Shown: piece after piece, positions 50,675 through 58,800 of the stretch
Layout of the letters: each line of letters begins with the position of its first letter
How positions within the stretch are numbered: position 1 is the stretch's first letter
Source of the DNA: HyVt-337 sp964428895
GTDB taxonomy: Bacteria; Planctomycetota; Phycisphaerae; SM23-33
Reading direction: 5' to 3'
NCBI GenBank assembly: GCA_964428895.1
Contig: CAYRZU010000010.1
Coordinates: 1 to 59,926, forward strand
DNA length: 59,926 nucleotides
Program-made: the position numbers and the translations under genes
The notes under the pieces: model-generated
The model's database searches: none
Seen by the model: only the letters and a program-made list of their open reading frames with translations
What the model was told of the DNA's origin: nothing

Positions 50675-51512
50675 CGGCCAGTCCTTCGTCCTCGGAGGTC
50701 TCGTCGTCTCCGACATCCGCCTCATCATCCGGCGGCGTCGCAGCGGTGGTGTGGCCCAATGCAGCCAGTTGCTCTTGGCTGGGGGGGTTGGCGTTCAACT
50801 CGATGAAGATCTCGCCGAAGTTCGCCTCTTGTCGCGCGAAGACCTTCTGGGTTCGCACCAGTTCCAACATAGCCAGGAACAATCCCACCACCTGCACGCG
50901 GCTGGTCGCTCCGGCGAAGATCTGCTCGAACGGCATGGCCCCGTCTCGCTGCAGGCGGTCGACGATGTCCAGTTCGAGCAGTTCGATGGGCGTGTCGTCG
51001 TAGATGACCTCGTGGAACTTGGCGTCCTGGCCGATCGACTCGAGCACCTTGGTGAAGGCGTTCATCAGGTCCCAGACCTGCACGTCCTCTAAGTCCTGCT
51101 CCTCGGAATCCAGCTTGAGCGCGCCCGGGCGGCGGGCGTGCTGCAGGGCCTGCGTCTGGGCGGCGGTGCTGAGGTCGCCGGCGGCGTCCTTGAACCGCTT
51201 GTACTCCAACAGTTGTCGGACCAACTCGCCGCGCGGGTCGATGGCGAACTCGTCCTCGCCCTCTTCTCCCTCAGGGGCCGCCGGTAGGAGCATCCGCGTC
51301 TTGATTTCCATCAGCGTGGCCGCCATGACCAGGAAGTCGCCGACTAGGTTCGGGTCGAGCTGCTTGATTAGTTCGACGTACTGAACGAACTGCTGGGTGA
51401 TCCGGGCGATGGGGATGTCGTGAATGTCCACCTCGTCTCGGCGGATCAGATACAGCAGCAGATCCATCGGGCCGTTGTAGATATCCAGATTGACGCGGTA
51501 GTCTTCTTCCAT
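50649..51512 (-). CDS. scpA: Segregation and condensation protein A
   Basis: 287-residue kleisin subunit of the bacterial SMC-ScpAB condensin. N-terminal domain 'VNLDIYNGPMDLLLYLIRRDEVDIHDIPIA' binds the SMC neck; 'YVELIKQLDPNLVGDFLVMAATLMEIKTRMLLP' follows; a winged helix at the C-terminus ('VQVVGLFLAMLELVRTQKVFARQEANFGEI') binds the SMC head. A tail of about 45 acidic residues extends beyond the usual end. ATG 51512. smc and scpB are not nearby. It overlaps the downstream RidA gene. Confidence 0.92.
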   Translation of the reverse strand: MEEDYRVNLDIYNGPMDLLLYLIRRDEVDIHDIPIARITQQFVQYVELIKQLDPNLVGDFLVMAATLMEIKTRMLLPAAPEGEEGEDEFAIDPRGELVRQLLEYKRFKDAAGDLSTAAQTQALQHARRPGALKLDSEEQDLEDVQVWDLMNAFTKVLESIGQDAKFHEVIYDDTPIELLELDIVDRLQRDGAMPFEQIFAGATSRVQVVGLFLAMLELVRTQKVFARQEANFGEIFIELNANPPSQEQLAALGHTTAATPPDDEADVGDDETSEDEGLADEHREQAE

Positions 51513-51661
51513 GACCGGGAGATATTAGCAGGGATGCGCCGGATGCAGGAGATGTTTTTGGAAAGGGCCGCGATGCACAGCGCGAAGGAATGGGGCCCTG
51601 GTTGACGGTCGAACGTTCGATCTGCTAACCTGCTCTTATTGAGTGCAGAAGGGATGACACA

Positions 51662-51964
51662 ATGTCTGAAGATCTTCAGCTCGTACTGTGGGCGTGCGGC
51701 ATTGGGGTGGTTGTGGGGCTCCCGTTGGGCCTGTTCATTCGCCGGCGTTTCAAGCAGGCCAGCAAGCGATACGGGTCTTGGTGCAATTCATTGCCATGGT
51801 GGGCCTATGGGTCATTCGGGCTCGTCTTCACAGCCATGATGATTGCGAATCTCAATCGAACGCCGTTCGTGGTGTTCTTTGCTTCATTCGCGGCCCTGGA
51901 ATTCGCCGTGATGGGATTGCAGATCGCCAAGCGGCCGAACCGGGCAGTAGCGCAAGGGCATTGA
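51662..51964 (+). CDS. Small membrane protein, unknown function
   Basis: 100-residue protein with three possible hydrophobic helices ('LQLVLWACGIGVVVGLPLGLF', 'WAYGSFGLVFTAMMIANL', 'FVVFFASFAALEFAVMGLQ') separated by basic loops ('RRRFKQASKRYG'). AGAAGGG lies 8 bases before ATG. No family recognised. It ends 20 bp before a palindromic repeat that separates it from convergent trpS. Confidence 0.6.
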   Translation: MSEDLQLVLWACGIGVVVGLPLGLFIRRRFKQASKRYGSWCNSLPWWAYGSFGLVFTAMMIANLNRTPFVVFFASFAALEFAVMGLQIAKRPNRAVAQGH

Positions 51965-51984
51965 CGACGGGCGTCCTCTGGGTG

Positions 51985-52010
51985 CCATGCCCACGCTTGC
52001 GTGGGCATGG
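51985..52010. terminator. Palindrome between convergent genes, terminator-like / REP
   Basis: Twelve-base perfect arms (51985-51996 and 51999-52010) around a TT centre. It lies between two convergent stops, so it may stop transcription from both sides, and it contains the same GCCCAC/GTGGGC core as the TAGGGTGGG repeats elsewhere in the window. Confidence 0.65.
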
Positions 52011-52016
52011 GGATCG

Positions 52017-52994
52017 CTACGGATGCGTCAGCAAGCCGGAGGCCTCGCGGGCGCGGGCCATGGTGGCCTGGGCCACTTCGCGGGCGCGTCGGCCGCCGTC
52101 GCGGAGAACGTCGCGGACGTAGTCGGGGTCGGCCTCCAGTTTGGGGTAGGCTTCCCGGGCCGGGGCGAATAGCTCGTTGATAAACTCAGCCAGGCGGTTC
52201 TTGGCGTGGCCGTACCCGTAGCCGCCGGCGCGATAGCTGGCGGCGATTTCATCCAACTCCGCTTGCTCGGCGAACAGCTTCAGCAGGGCGAACACGTTGC
52301 AGGCCTCGGGGTCTTTGGGGTCTTCCAAGGCCGTGGAGTCCGTAACGATCGCTCCGCAGCGTTTCTTGGTCTGCTTGGGCGTCGCGAAGATCTCGATCGT
52401 GTTACCGTAGCTCTTGGACATCTTTTGGCCGTCGATGCCGGGCACGACCGCGACTTCGGGCACGATGAACGGCTCGGGCAGCACGAACACGTCCTGGTTG
52501 TAGGTGCGGTTGAACTTGCCCGCGATATCGCGCGTCATCTCGATGTGCTGCTTCTGGTCGGCGCCGACGGGGACGCACTCAGCATCATAGATAATGATGT
52601 CCGCCGCCTGCAGCACCGGATAGTCGAACAGGCCCATGCTGGCGGCCAGGCCGCGGGCGACCTTGTCCTTAAAACTGGTGGCCTTTTCCATCAGGCTGAT
52701 GGGGCACTGGCAGTTGAGGATCCAGCACAGCTCGGTCACCGCCGGCACGTCCGACTGCATGAAGAACACGCTCTTTTTCGGGTCCAGCCCCATCGCCAGA
52801 TACGCCATCGCCACGTGCATGCAGATGTCTTCCAGCTCAACCCGATCCTGAATGGTCGTCAGCGCGTGGTAGTTGGCGATGAAGTAGAAGCACGTATTCC
52901 CTTCATCCTGCAGCCGCAAGTGCTGCCGCGTTGCGCCGAAGTAGTTGCCAATATGCAACCGCCCCGACGGCTGAATGCCTGATAGTACTCGCAT
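52017..52994 (-). CDS. trpS: Tryptophanyl-tRNA synthetase
   Basis: 325-residue class I synthetase for tryptophan. HIGH motif 'GIQPSGRLHIGNYFGA' near the N-terminus, 'YFIANYHALTT' and 'FMQSDVPAVTELCWILNC' in the Rossmann fold, 'YPVLQAADIIIYDAECVPVGADQKQHIE' around the active site and KMSKS motif 'GQKMSKSYGN'. Length matches bacterial TrpS. ATG 52994 gives the usual start 'MRVLSGIQPSG'. Downstream (3') lies the palindrome at 51985-52010. Confidence 0.95.
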   Translation of the reverse strand: MRVLSGIQPSGRLHIGNYFGATRQHLRLQDEGNTCFYFIANYHALTTIQDRVELEDICMHVAMAYLAMGLDPKKSVFFMQSDVPAVTELCWILNCQCPISLMEKATSFKDKVARGLAASMGLFDYPVLQAADIIIYDAECVPVGADQKQHIEMTRDIAGKFNRTYNQDVFVLPEPFIVPEVAVVPGIDGQKMSKSYGNTIEIFATPKQTKKRCGAIVTDSTALEDPKDPEACNVFALLKLFAEQAELDEIAASYRAGGYGYGHAKNRLAEFINELFAPAREAYPKLEADPDYVRDVLRDGGRRAREVAQATMARAREASGLLTHP

Positions 52995-53062
52995 GATTCG
53001 GAGATGCTGACGCATCGAATGACCAAAGTCAAATGTCCAATGGCGAATGAGGCCCGCAGCAG

Positions 53063-53092
53063 CCTAGGGTGGGCGTGCAATCTGTTGCACCC
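53063..53092. repeat. TAGGGTGGG-type repeat copy
   Basis: Begins CTAGGGTGGG and continues into GTGCAA-TCTG-TTGCAC, a 6-base hairpin. Similar beginning to the repeats at 41531 and 55302; the -35 box of the following gene lies inside it. Confidence 0.5.
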
Positions 53093-53112
53093 GCAACAGG
53101 CGAGCGTATGAT
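53085..53112 (+). promoter_or_regulatory. Sigma70-like promoter for the frameshifted secreted protein
   Basis: TTGCAC (53085-53090), 16-base spacer, TATGAT (53107-53112). Predicted start near 53119, followed by AGGAAAGG and AGGAC before ATG 53155. Confidence 0.55.
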
Positions 53113-53154
53113 GAAGACACGGCTGCGGAGGCGGCCAGGAAAGGCAGGACACAC

Positions 53155-53998
53155 ATGAATACCAAGTCTCGTTGGATCGGTCTCGTGCTGGTGGGGTTGT
53201 TGGTTGCGTCCACGTGTTACGGGGACCCCCCGAGCGCCCGCCCGGTCGGTGACCCCGACGCGCCGGATACGCCCGCCGCTCGCCCCGCGGGCCAACCCAC
53301 GACCGACGGGCCCTCGGCCACGCCGGTGGGGCAGGCCGATGCCCCCGCCGCGCCGGATATCGACACGGCCTGGACGCATGAGGAATTCGAGGCTGCCAAC
53401 GCCTACCTCGATGCGATCCAGCCGGGCGAGTACCCCCGGCTCGGCGATCCTCATGTTCGACAAGATCATCCGCGCGGTCAACATGGCCGTCCTGATGGAC
53501 CCGACCTTTGAGGTTAGCGAACGGCTGAAAATGGGCGGCCACATGCTGATCGCGCTGGCTGACATACTGAACAAATACTCCGACGCCTACGGGCCGGATG
53601 TTGACGTCGCTGAAGAGATCGCCCACCTCATGGCGGCCACGCTCGTCGGGAGTCGCCAGGTAGGGGAACTGATCAATGAGGCCGTCGCCGATCTCGACCC
53701 CGACGATCCCGACGATGCCGAAACTCTCGGGAACTTCCAGGATGCCTGGAGCGGGATGACCGAGCAAATGGAGGGTATCCTGACGGCGGTGACGATCGAC
53801 GACGCCTTCTCCATCGAAGCACGCCTGGTGATGGCCAAATCGATTGCGACCAACGGGCCCATCATGGTCGCCGGCATGACCGACGCCGACCAAGCGAAGA
53901 TCCTGGCCCAGGCCCAGCAGGTCGCCGAGGCCGAGGCGGATGCCGACATCCAGGCCGCGATGGAAGCCTTCATCGCGGAGATCTCACCGGACGAGTAG
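53155..53998 (+). pseudogene. Secreted helical protein gene with a frameshift at a C-run
   Basis: Two frames together make one plausible exported protein. The first (from ATG 53155) gives a signal peptide 'IGLVLVGLLVASTCYG', a Pro/Ala/Asp-rich linker and the start of a helix ('THEEFEAANAYLDAIQPGEY'). The second frame, open to 53998, supplies an all-helical domain ('LMFDKIIRAVNMAVLMDP' to 'EAFIAEISPDE'). They join if the five C at 53433-53437 are read as four, giving 'GEYPGSAILMFDK'. The C-run suggests either a sequencing/assembly indel or a genuine mutation; an alternative is a separate second gene from ATG 53453, but that would lack an export signal. About 280 residues if joined. Function unknown. 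Confidence 0.7.
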
Positions 53999-54007
53999 CG
54001 GCGGGCG

Positions 54008-54319
54008 TTACTCGGCGGGCGGGCCGTCATCGAATATCAGGTCATTCTTCTCGGCTTCGCTGAGCTGGGTCCACCGGTGGCTGTAGGTGAAGGCCGCCCC
54101 GCATTCCTCGCAGACAAGATACGTCACCTTGGCCGACTCGTCGGTCGGCAGCATCTGCCCGCGAGGCTTGGCCGGGCGAACGGCCTTGGACCCGCACACC
54201 CGGCACTTGGCGCTGCCGAAGATCAGGACCAACACCACCGCCAGGATGACCAGCAGGGCCACCCCGATCGGGAACCACAGGCAAACGAACATGATCCACT
54301 GTATATTCAATGCGAGCAT
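54008..54319 (-). CDS. Small membrane protein with zinc-ribbon-like cysteines
   Basis: 103-residue protein: a long hydrophobic helix ('IMFVCLWFPIGVALLVILAVVLVLIF') followed by 'KCRVCGSKAV' and, 28 residues later, 'VCEECGAAFTYSHRW', two CxxC knuckles typical of a zinc ribbon, and an acidic tail. The domain would face the cytosol if the N-terminus is outside. ATG 54319 precedes the helix; the longer frame to 54379 lacks support. Its function is unknown. It is divergent from the aldolase gene (77 bp apart) and ends 9 bp from the convergent frameshifted gene. Confidence 0.65.
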   Translation of the reverse strand: MLALNIQWIMFVCLWFPIGVALLVILAVVLVLIFGSAKCRVCGSKAVRPAKPRGQMLPTDESAKVTYLVCEECGAAFTYSHRWTQLSEAEKNDLIFDDGPPAE

Positions 54320-54396
54320 ACCCGTATCCTTGTCGTCGCGCGGCCGCGCCAACAGGCACGGCGGCCGGCAGGATACCATCTTTACGGAACAATGGC

Positions 54397-55299
54397 ATGG
54401 GTGAGCAACTGAATGGGCTGATGGCGGCGGTCTTCACGCCGATGGACGACGACGGACGGCTGAAGTTAGACGTCGCGGGTGACTACGTGGATTTGCTGGC
54501 GGGTAGGGGCGTCAGCGGCATCCTGCCCGGCGGAACCACGGGGCAATTCACCTGCCTCAGCGTTGCTGAGCGCATGGAGGTGGCGGAAGCCTTCGCCGCT
54601 GCGGCCAAGGGCAAACTCAAGGTCGTCATCCACGTTGGCCATGAGAGTCTCGATATCGCCTGCGAACTGGCCGCCCACGCCGCATCACTCGGCGCCGACG
54701 CCGTCGCGGGCGCGCCGCCGTGCTACTTCAAGCCGCCCAATCTGGACGCCCTGGTCGATTGGTACGAGCGACTGGCTGCGGCGGCCCCCCAAACGCCGCT
54801 CTATTACTACCACATCCCCGTCATGACGGGCGTGGAGCTATCGGTGGCCGAGCTGCTCACCAAGGCCCTCCCGCGTGTGCCCACGTTGGCGGGCGTCAAA
54901 TATACCCACAAGGAACTGGACGAATACGCCGACTGCGTGGACCAATTCGCCGACCGCCTCCAACTGCTCTACGGCCGCGACGAAATGCTCCTGTCGGCCC
55001 TGGTCGTCGGCGCCACCGGCGCCATCGGCAGCAGCTACAACTTCGCCTCGCCGGTCTACCGAAAGGTCTGGGACGCCTTTAACACGGGCGACCTAGCCGC
55101 CGCCCGCGAGCATCAATTGAAGGCCATCCGCCTGATCAACACGTTGAAGTCATTCAGCTACCCCGCCGCCAGCAAGCACTGCATGAAGCTCCTGGGCGTC
55201 AACGTCGGCCCCCCGCGCCCACCGTTCAAGTCGTTGACCAGCGACCAAGAAGTCGCCCTAGTCGGCCAGTTGGAGGCCACGGGGTTCTTCGAGTGGTAA
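54397..55299 (+). CDS. DapA/NanA-family aldolase (N-acetylneuraminate lyase-like)
   Basis: 300-residue TIM-barrel Schiff-base aldolase. The Lys forming the imine is K168 in 'LAGVKYTHKEL', and the catalytic Tyr lies in 'LYYYHIPVMTGVEL' (Y136-Y138). The 'YHIP..TG' and 'AVFTPMDDDGRL' forms resemble N-acetylneuraminate lyases more than DapA. The substrate carboxylate loop reads 'GGTTGQF' instead of the usual G-S/T-T-G-E, so a conserved Glu is Gln (Q50). It could cleave sialic acid or another 2-keto sugar acid. No export signal. Followed immediately by the repeat-rich spacer. Confidence 0.8.
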   Translation: MGEQLNGLMAAVFTPMDDDGRLKLDVAGDYVDLLAGRGVSGILPGGTTGQFTCLSVAERMEVAEAFAAAAKGKLKVVIHVGHESLDIACELAAHAASLGADAVAGAPPCYFKPPNLDALVDWYERLAAAAPQTPLYYYHIPVMTGVELSVAELLTKALPRVPTLAGVKYTHKELDEYADCVDQFADRLQLLYGRDEMLLSALVVGATGAIGSSYNFASPVYRKVWDAFNTGDLAAAREHQLKAIRLINTLKSFSYPAASKHCMKLLGVNVGPPRPPFKSLTSDQEVALVGQLEATGFFEW

Positions 55300-55301
55300 C
55301 C

Positions 55302-55366
55302 GTAGGGTGGGCATGCTTGCCCACCATGGGGCGATTGGATTCGGTGGGCAAGCATGCCCACCCTAC
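55302..55366. repeat. Large REP-like inverted repeat with perfect 24-base arms
   Basis: Perfect 24-base arms (55302-55325 and 55343-55366) flank a 17-base loop. Both arms begin or end with the GTAGGGTGGG / CCCACCCTAC signature. It directly follows the aldolase stop codon at 55299. Shorter copies at 41531 and 53063 point to a dispersed family. Confidence 0.85.
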
Positions 55367-55868
55367 ATGGCTGAGACATGAAGAGGATTCGCAAGCCAAG
55401 GCGACGGGGCACAAGAAAGCCGGCCCGGCCCACGGGGGATCGTCGGCCTCACCGACCCAAGACGTCGCAGACAACGCGTCCACAGCGCCTGCCAGGTCAG
55501 TTTCGGTAGCTCGGCCCACGCCCCTCGCCCTTCAACCCCACGCCGTACCGCATTGTCAAATCTGACGGTCTGAGTGAAACTGAGATTACACGGCCATGCG
55601 GATGCGCGAACGGGTCACTTGGTCGGAACGTATACTTGGGGCGACATGAAAAGGGGATGCGTTCGCGGTCAAAGTGTCTGGGGTAGCGCCCCGTGGTGGG
55701 GTGAACAAACCGGGGCGCTACCCCCGACAAATCGATGGGCGCGCACCGGATTGTTCGGCGATCTGTTCCGGTTTGTTCATGTTAGCGCTCGCTCGATTTT
55801 GGGCGTCGGAATCGCTAGAGTTTCCTCTATCACACGCATCTAACTTGAAGCACCTATAGGAGTCTGCC
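55367..55868. other. Noncoding spacer before the ceramidase-like gene
   Basis: About 500 bp without a convincing gene: open frames are short, overlap the inverted repeats and show no homology I can recognise. It holds the 14-base-arm inverted repeat at 55680-55724. The last 20 bases contain AGGAG for the next gene. It may carry regulatory RNA or a decayed gene, but I see no direct sign. Confidence 0.6.
55680..55724. repeat. Second REP-like inverted repeat (14-base perfect arms, 17-base loop)
   Basis: GGGGTAGCGCCCCG (55680-55693) and its exact complement (55711-55724) enclose 17 bases, the same loop length as in the repeat at 55302. The sequence differs from the TAGGGTGGG family, so it is another element type. 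Confidence 0.8.
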
Positions 55869-57200
55869 ATGAAAGCCGGCGTTGCTGAAATCGAAGTGAC
55901 CCCTCCGGTGGGTTGTTGGCTGCTTGGGCCGGTCGCCGAAAGCACGGGCGTCCACGATCCGCTGATGGCCCGTGTGTTGGTGCTGGATGACGGGGCCCAG
56001 AAGGTCGCGATCCTCGGGATCGACCTGATCGGCATGGGGTGGGAGTTCGCCGATGAACTGATCTCGTTGATTCGCAAAGCCACCGGCGTGGACCTGGCGT
56101 TGCTGCAGTTCAGCCATACCCATAACGCTCCGTTCCCGCCGAGCTGGATGACCAGCATCTACAAGCGGGATGTGCCTCTGCTGGCTGACTGGCGGGATGG
56201 CCTGCGGAAGGCCTTACCTAAGCTGGTGGCCGACGCGATCGCCGCGGCCAAGCCGGTCCAGCATCGGGCCGGCCGAGCCGAGGTGCAGGTCGGCACCCAC
56301 CGGCGCATGGCCGACGAGGCCGGCACTATCTACATGGCTCCCAATCCGGACGGCCCGGTGGTGCCGTGGACCGACGTGCTTGGGGTGTATGGCGAGGACG
56401 GCAGCTTGATGGCGGCCCTGTATGAGCACGCGGCCCATCCGGTGATTGTGCACGGGGCCAGCACACTGATTGGCGCCGACTACCCCGGCTATGCGGCCGC
56501 CCGGATTCGCAAGAACCTTGGCGATGGCGTCGTGCCGATCTTCATGCAAGGGTGCGGGGCCAATATCAACGGCGACTTCGTAGCGGCCGGCTACGAAAAG
56601 GCCGAAGAGGCCGGCAACGCTCTTGGCGACGCTGTGACCAAAGCTCTGAAAACGGCCGAGCCCATCACGGCCGATTCCCTCAACATCGTCAAGCAGCGTG
56701 TGAACCTGCCCTGTATCGACTTCCCGCCGCGAGAGGAAGTGGAGGCCGAGCTGGCCAAGGGTCGGGCCCAGTTGGCGGAAAAGGGAGGCCCGGATAGCCT
56801 CGACGCCCTCGGCGAGGTCGACGGCATTGAGGCGTGTGAGGATATGCTCCGGCTGATGGATGCCGGCGACCCGCAGTTCATGCGGCTGGAAATGGCGATG
56901 ATCTCTCTGGGAACGGACTGGGGTCTGGTGAGTTTCTCGGGCGAAGTGTTCTGCGAATATCAGTTGTGGATCGACGAGCACGCTCCGTTCAAGCATGTGA
57001 TGGTCGGCGCCTACGCCAATAACTTCGGCGGGTACATCGCTTGCGATGCGGACCTGGCCATGGGCGAAAAGGGGGGCTACGAGGCCGCCTGCTGGCCGAG
57101 CCGAAGCTGCGCCTTTATCGTGCCGACCCGCGTGGCGCTGCAGGTCGGAATCGAAAAGCAAATCCACGAGGCCGTCGCGGCCATGTGGGCGGGGGTGTGA
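55869..57200 (+). CDS. Neutral/alkaline non-lysosomal ceramidase-like protein
   Basis: 443-residue protein with the N-terminal domain of neutral/alkaline ceramidases: 'VAEIEVTPPVGCWLLGP', 'HDPLMARVLVLDDGAQKVAILGIDLIG', 'LLQFSHTHNAP' (zinc-binding His pair) and 'IFMQGCGANINGD'. In known ceramidases the Ser nucleophile lies in a similar region near the zinc; here 'GASTLIGADYPGYAA' is a candidate. The family is broad in planctomycetes and many members act on unknown amides or esters. No signal peptide, unlike secreted ceramidases. AGGAG lies 7 bases before ATG. The sulfatase gene starts 4 bp after its stop. Confidence 0.8.
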   Translation: MKAGVAEIEVTPPVGCWLLGPVAESTGVHDPLMARVLVLDDGAQKVAILGIDLIGMGWEFADELISLIRKATGVDLALLQFSHTHNAPFPPSWMTSIYKRDVPLLADWRDGLRKALPKLVADAIAAAKPVQHRAGRAEVQVGTHRRMADEAGTIYMAPNPDGPVVPWTDVLGVYGEDGSLMAALYEHAAHPVIVHGASTLIGADYPGYAAARIRKNLGDGVVPIFMQGCGANINGDFVAAGYEKAEEAGNALGDAVTKALKTAEPITADSLNIVKQRVNLPCIDFPPREEVEAELAKGRAQLAEKGGPDSLDALGEVDGIEACEDMLRLMDAGDPQFMRLEMAMISLGTDWGLVSFSGEVFCEYQLWIDEHAPFKHVMVGAYANNFGGYIACDADLAMGEKGGYEAACWPSRSCAFIVPTRVALQVGIEKQIHEAVAAMWAGV

Positions 57201-57204
57201 GGAA

Positions 57205-58605
57205 ATGCCGGCCGCTAAGCCTAATATCATCTTTATCCTGATCGACGACATGGGGTGGCGTGACCTCGGCTGTTACGGCAGCGAGTTCTATGAGACGCCC
57301 CACATCGATCGGCTTGCGGCTGAGGGCATGAAGTTTACCGATGCCTACGCGGCCTGCCCGGTTTGTTCGCCCACGCGGGCGAGCATTCTGACGGGCAAGT
57401 ATCCGGCCACGGTCGGAATCACCAATTACATTCCCGGCGAGGAGCGAGGAAAGGTGCTGGAAGTGCCGTACCTCAAACACCTGCCGACCGAAGAAGTGAC
57501 CGTGGCGAAGGCTCTGAAGGAGCGGGCGGGGTATCGGACCTATCACGTGGGCAAGTGGCACCTCGGCGGCGAGGAGTATTGGCCGGAGAAGCACGGGTTC
57601 GATGAGAATGTGGCCGGCTGTGACTGGGGGGCGCCGAGGAACGGGTATTTCAGCCCGTGGGGGAACCCGCGACTGGAAGACGGCCCGGAAGGCGAGTACC
57701 TGCCCGACCGGCTGACCGATGAGGCGATTCGGTTGATCCGTGGGAGCGGCGACGATCCATTCTTCCTGTACCTGCCCTATTACGTGGTGCATACGCATAT
57801 CGAGGCCAAGGCCGAGGATATCCCGCACTTTGAGGCCAAGGTCAAGGCGATGGGGTTGGATCAGATGCGGACCTTCGAAGAAGGCGAGCACTTCGCTTGC
57901 GAGCACAAGCGGGACATGCGTGTGTGTCGGCGTCTGGTGCAGTCCGATCCGGTCTATGCGGCCATGATCAAGGCGTTGGACGATAACGTGGGGCGGCTAC
58001 TGGAGACACTGGATGAGCTCGGCAAGGCCGACGATACGATGGTGATCTTCACATCCGATAACGGTGGGTTGGCCACGGCCGAGGGCTCGCCCACGTGTAA
58101 CGCTCCGCTAGCCGAGGGTAAGGGCTGGATGTATGAGGGCGGCACGCGCGAGCCGCTGCTGGTGCGGTGGCCGAGGCAGGTCGCGGCTGGGAGCCTGTGC
58201 GGCACGCCGGTGACGAGCCCGGACTTCTTTCCCACGTTCCTGGAGATGGCGGGGGCCGATCCGATGCCGGATCAGCACGGCGATGGCGAAAGCATCCTGC
58301 CGTTGCTGACCGGCGAAAAGAACCACGGACTGACCGACCGGCCGATCTTCTGGCATTACCCGCACTATGGGAATCAAGGCGGCACGCCGGGGTCGTCCGT
58401 CCGGCAAGGGGACTGGAAGCTGATCGAGTTCTTCGAGGACGGCCGACTGGAGCTTTACAACCTGCGAGAGGATGTCGGGGAGGGCCGCAACGTGGCGGAG
58501 CGGCATCCCGAGATTGCCGGCGATCTCCACGGAAAGCTGGCGGCCTGGCGAGAGAGCATCGACGCCCAAATCCCCCAACCCAACCCGGATTGGGCCGATT
58601 CGTGA
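57205..58605 (+). CDS. Cys-type sulfatase, coupled to ceramidase-like gene
   Basis: 466-residue sulfatase, of a different branch from the tandem pair (arylsulfatase A-like): N-terminus 'KPNIIFILIDDMGWRDLGCYG', formylglycine motif C54-S-P-T-R in 'CPVCSPTRASILTGKYP', 'HVGKWHLGG', and 'IFTSDNGG' metal ligands. It retains both metal-binding Asp of 'IDDMG'. No signal peptide, hence cytosolic, which is unusual for this branch where most are exported. ATG 57205 begins 4 bp after the preceding stop, with GAGGAA just before it, so the two genes are co-translated. Needs the maturase encoded at 6217-7479 (about 50 kb away) or another copy. Confidence 0.92.
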   Translation: MPAAKPNIIFILIDDMGWRDLGCYGSEFYETPHIDRLAAEGMKFTDAYAACPVCSPTRASILTGKYPATVGITNYIPGEERGKVLEVPYLKHLPTEEVTVAKALKERAGYRTYHVGKWHLGGEEYWPEKHGFDENVAGCDWGAPRNGYFSPWGNPRLEDGPEGEYLPDRLTDEAIRLIRGSGDDPFFLYLPYYVVHTHIEAKAEDIPHFEAKVKAMGLDQMRTFEEGEHFACEHKRDMRVCRRLVQSDPVYAAMIKALDDNVGRLLETLDELGKADDTMVIFTSDNGGLATAEGSPTCNAPLAEGKGWMYEGGTREPLLVRWPRQVAAGSLCGTPVTSPDFFPTFLEMAGADPMPDQHGDGESILPLLTGEKNHGLTDRPIFWHYPHYGNQGGTPGSSVRQGDWKLIEFFEDGRLELYNLREDVGEGRNVAERHPEIAGDLHGKLAAWRESIDAQIPQPNPDWADS

Positions 58606-58800
58606 AGGCGTTGAAGGGGCTATCTTCTACGTAGGCCGCGACCCCTCCATCTTGTGTCAGCTACCCCCACGCCGGCACATCCGTTGTCCTTCTGCAAGAC
58701 CGGGTAGTGAATTCCCCTGACTCAATTTGCCTGCCTCCATGTGTGAATCCTAAGTCTTCATGAGGTGGTAGCTGGTCCCGCTTCAAGAAGGAGGATAGGC
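58606..58800. other. Spacer before HD-GYP-like gene
   Basis: 195 bp without gene or repeat. The only feature I can support is AAGGAGG just before ATG 58801. Confidence 0.4.

Noticed and set aside
53204..53452. Start of the second frame of the frameshifted protein as an independent gene
   Set aside because: Residues before about 53445 in that frame are Arg/Pro/Ser-rich noise, while the other frame carries a normal signal peptide.
55302..55724. CRISPR array suspected from repeated palindromes
   Set aside because: No direct repeats with regular unique spacers and no cas genes; these are inverted repeats.
55574..55843. 89-residue frame in the spacer before the ceramidase-like gene
   Set aside because: It runs across the inverted repeat, has no ribosome site or recognisable domain, and the minus strand gives a similarly palindromic frame.
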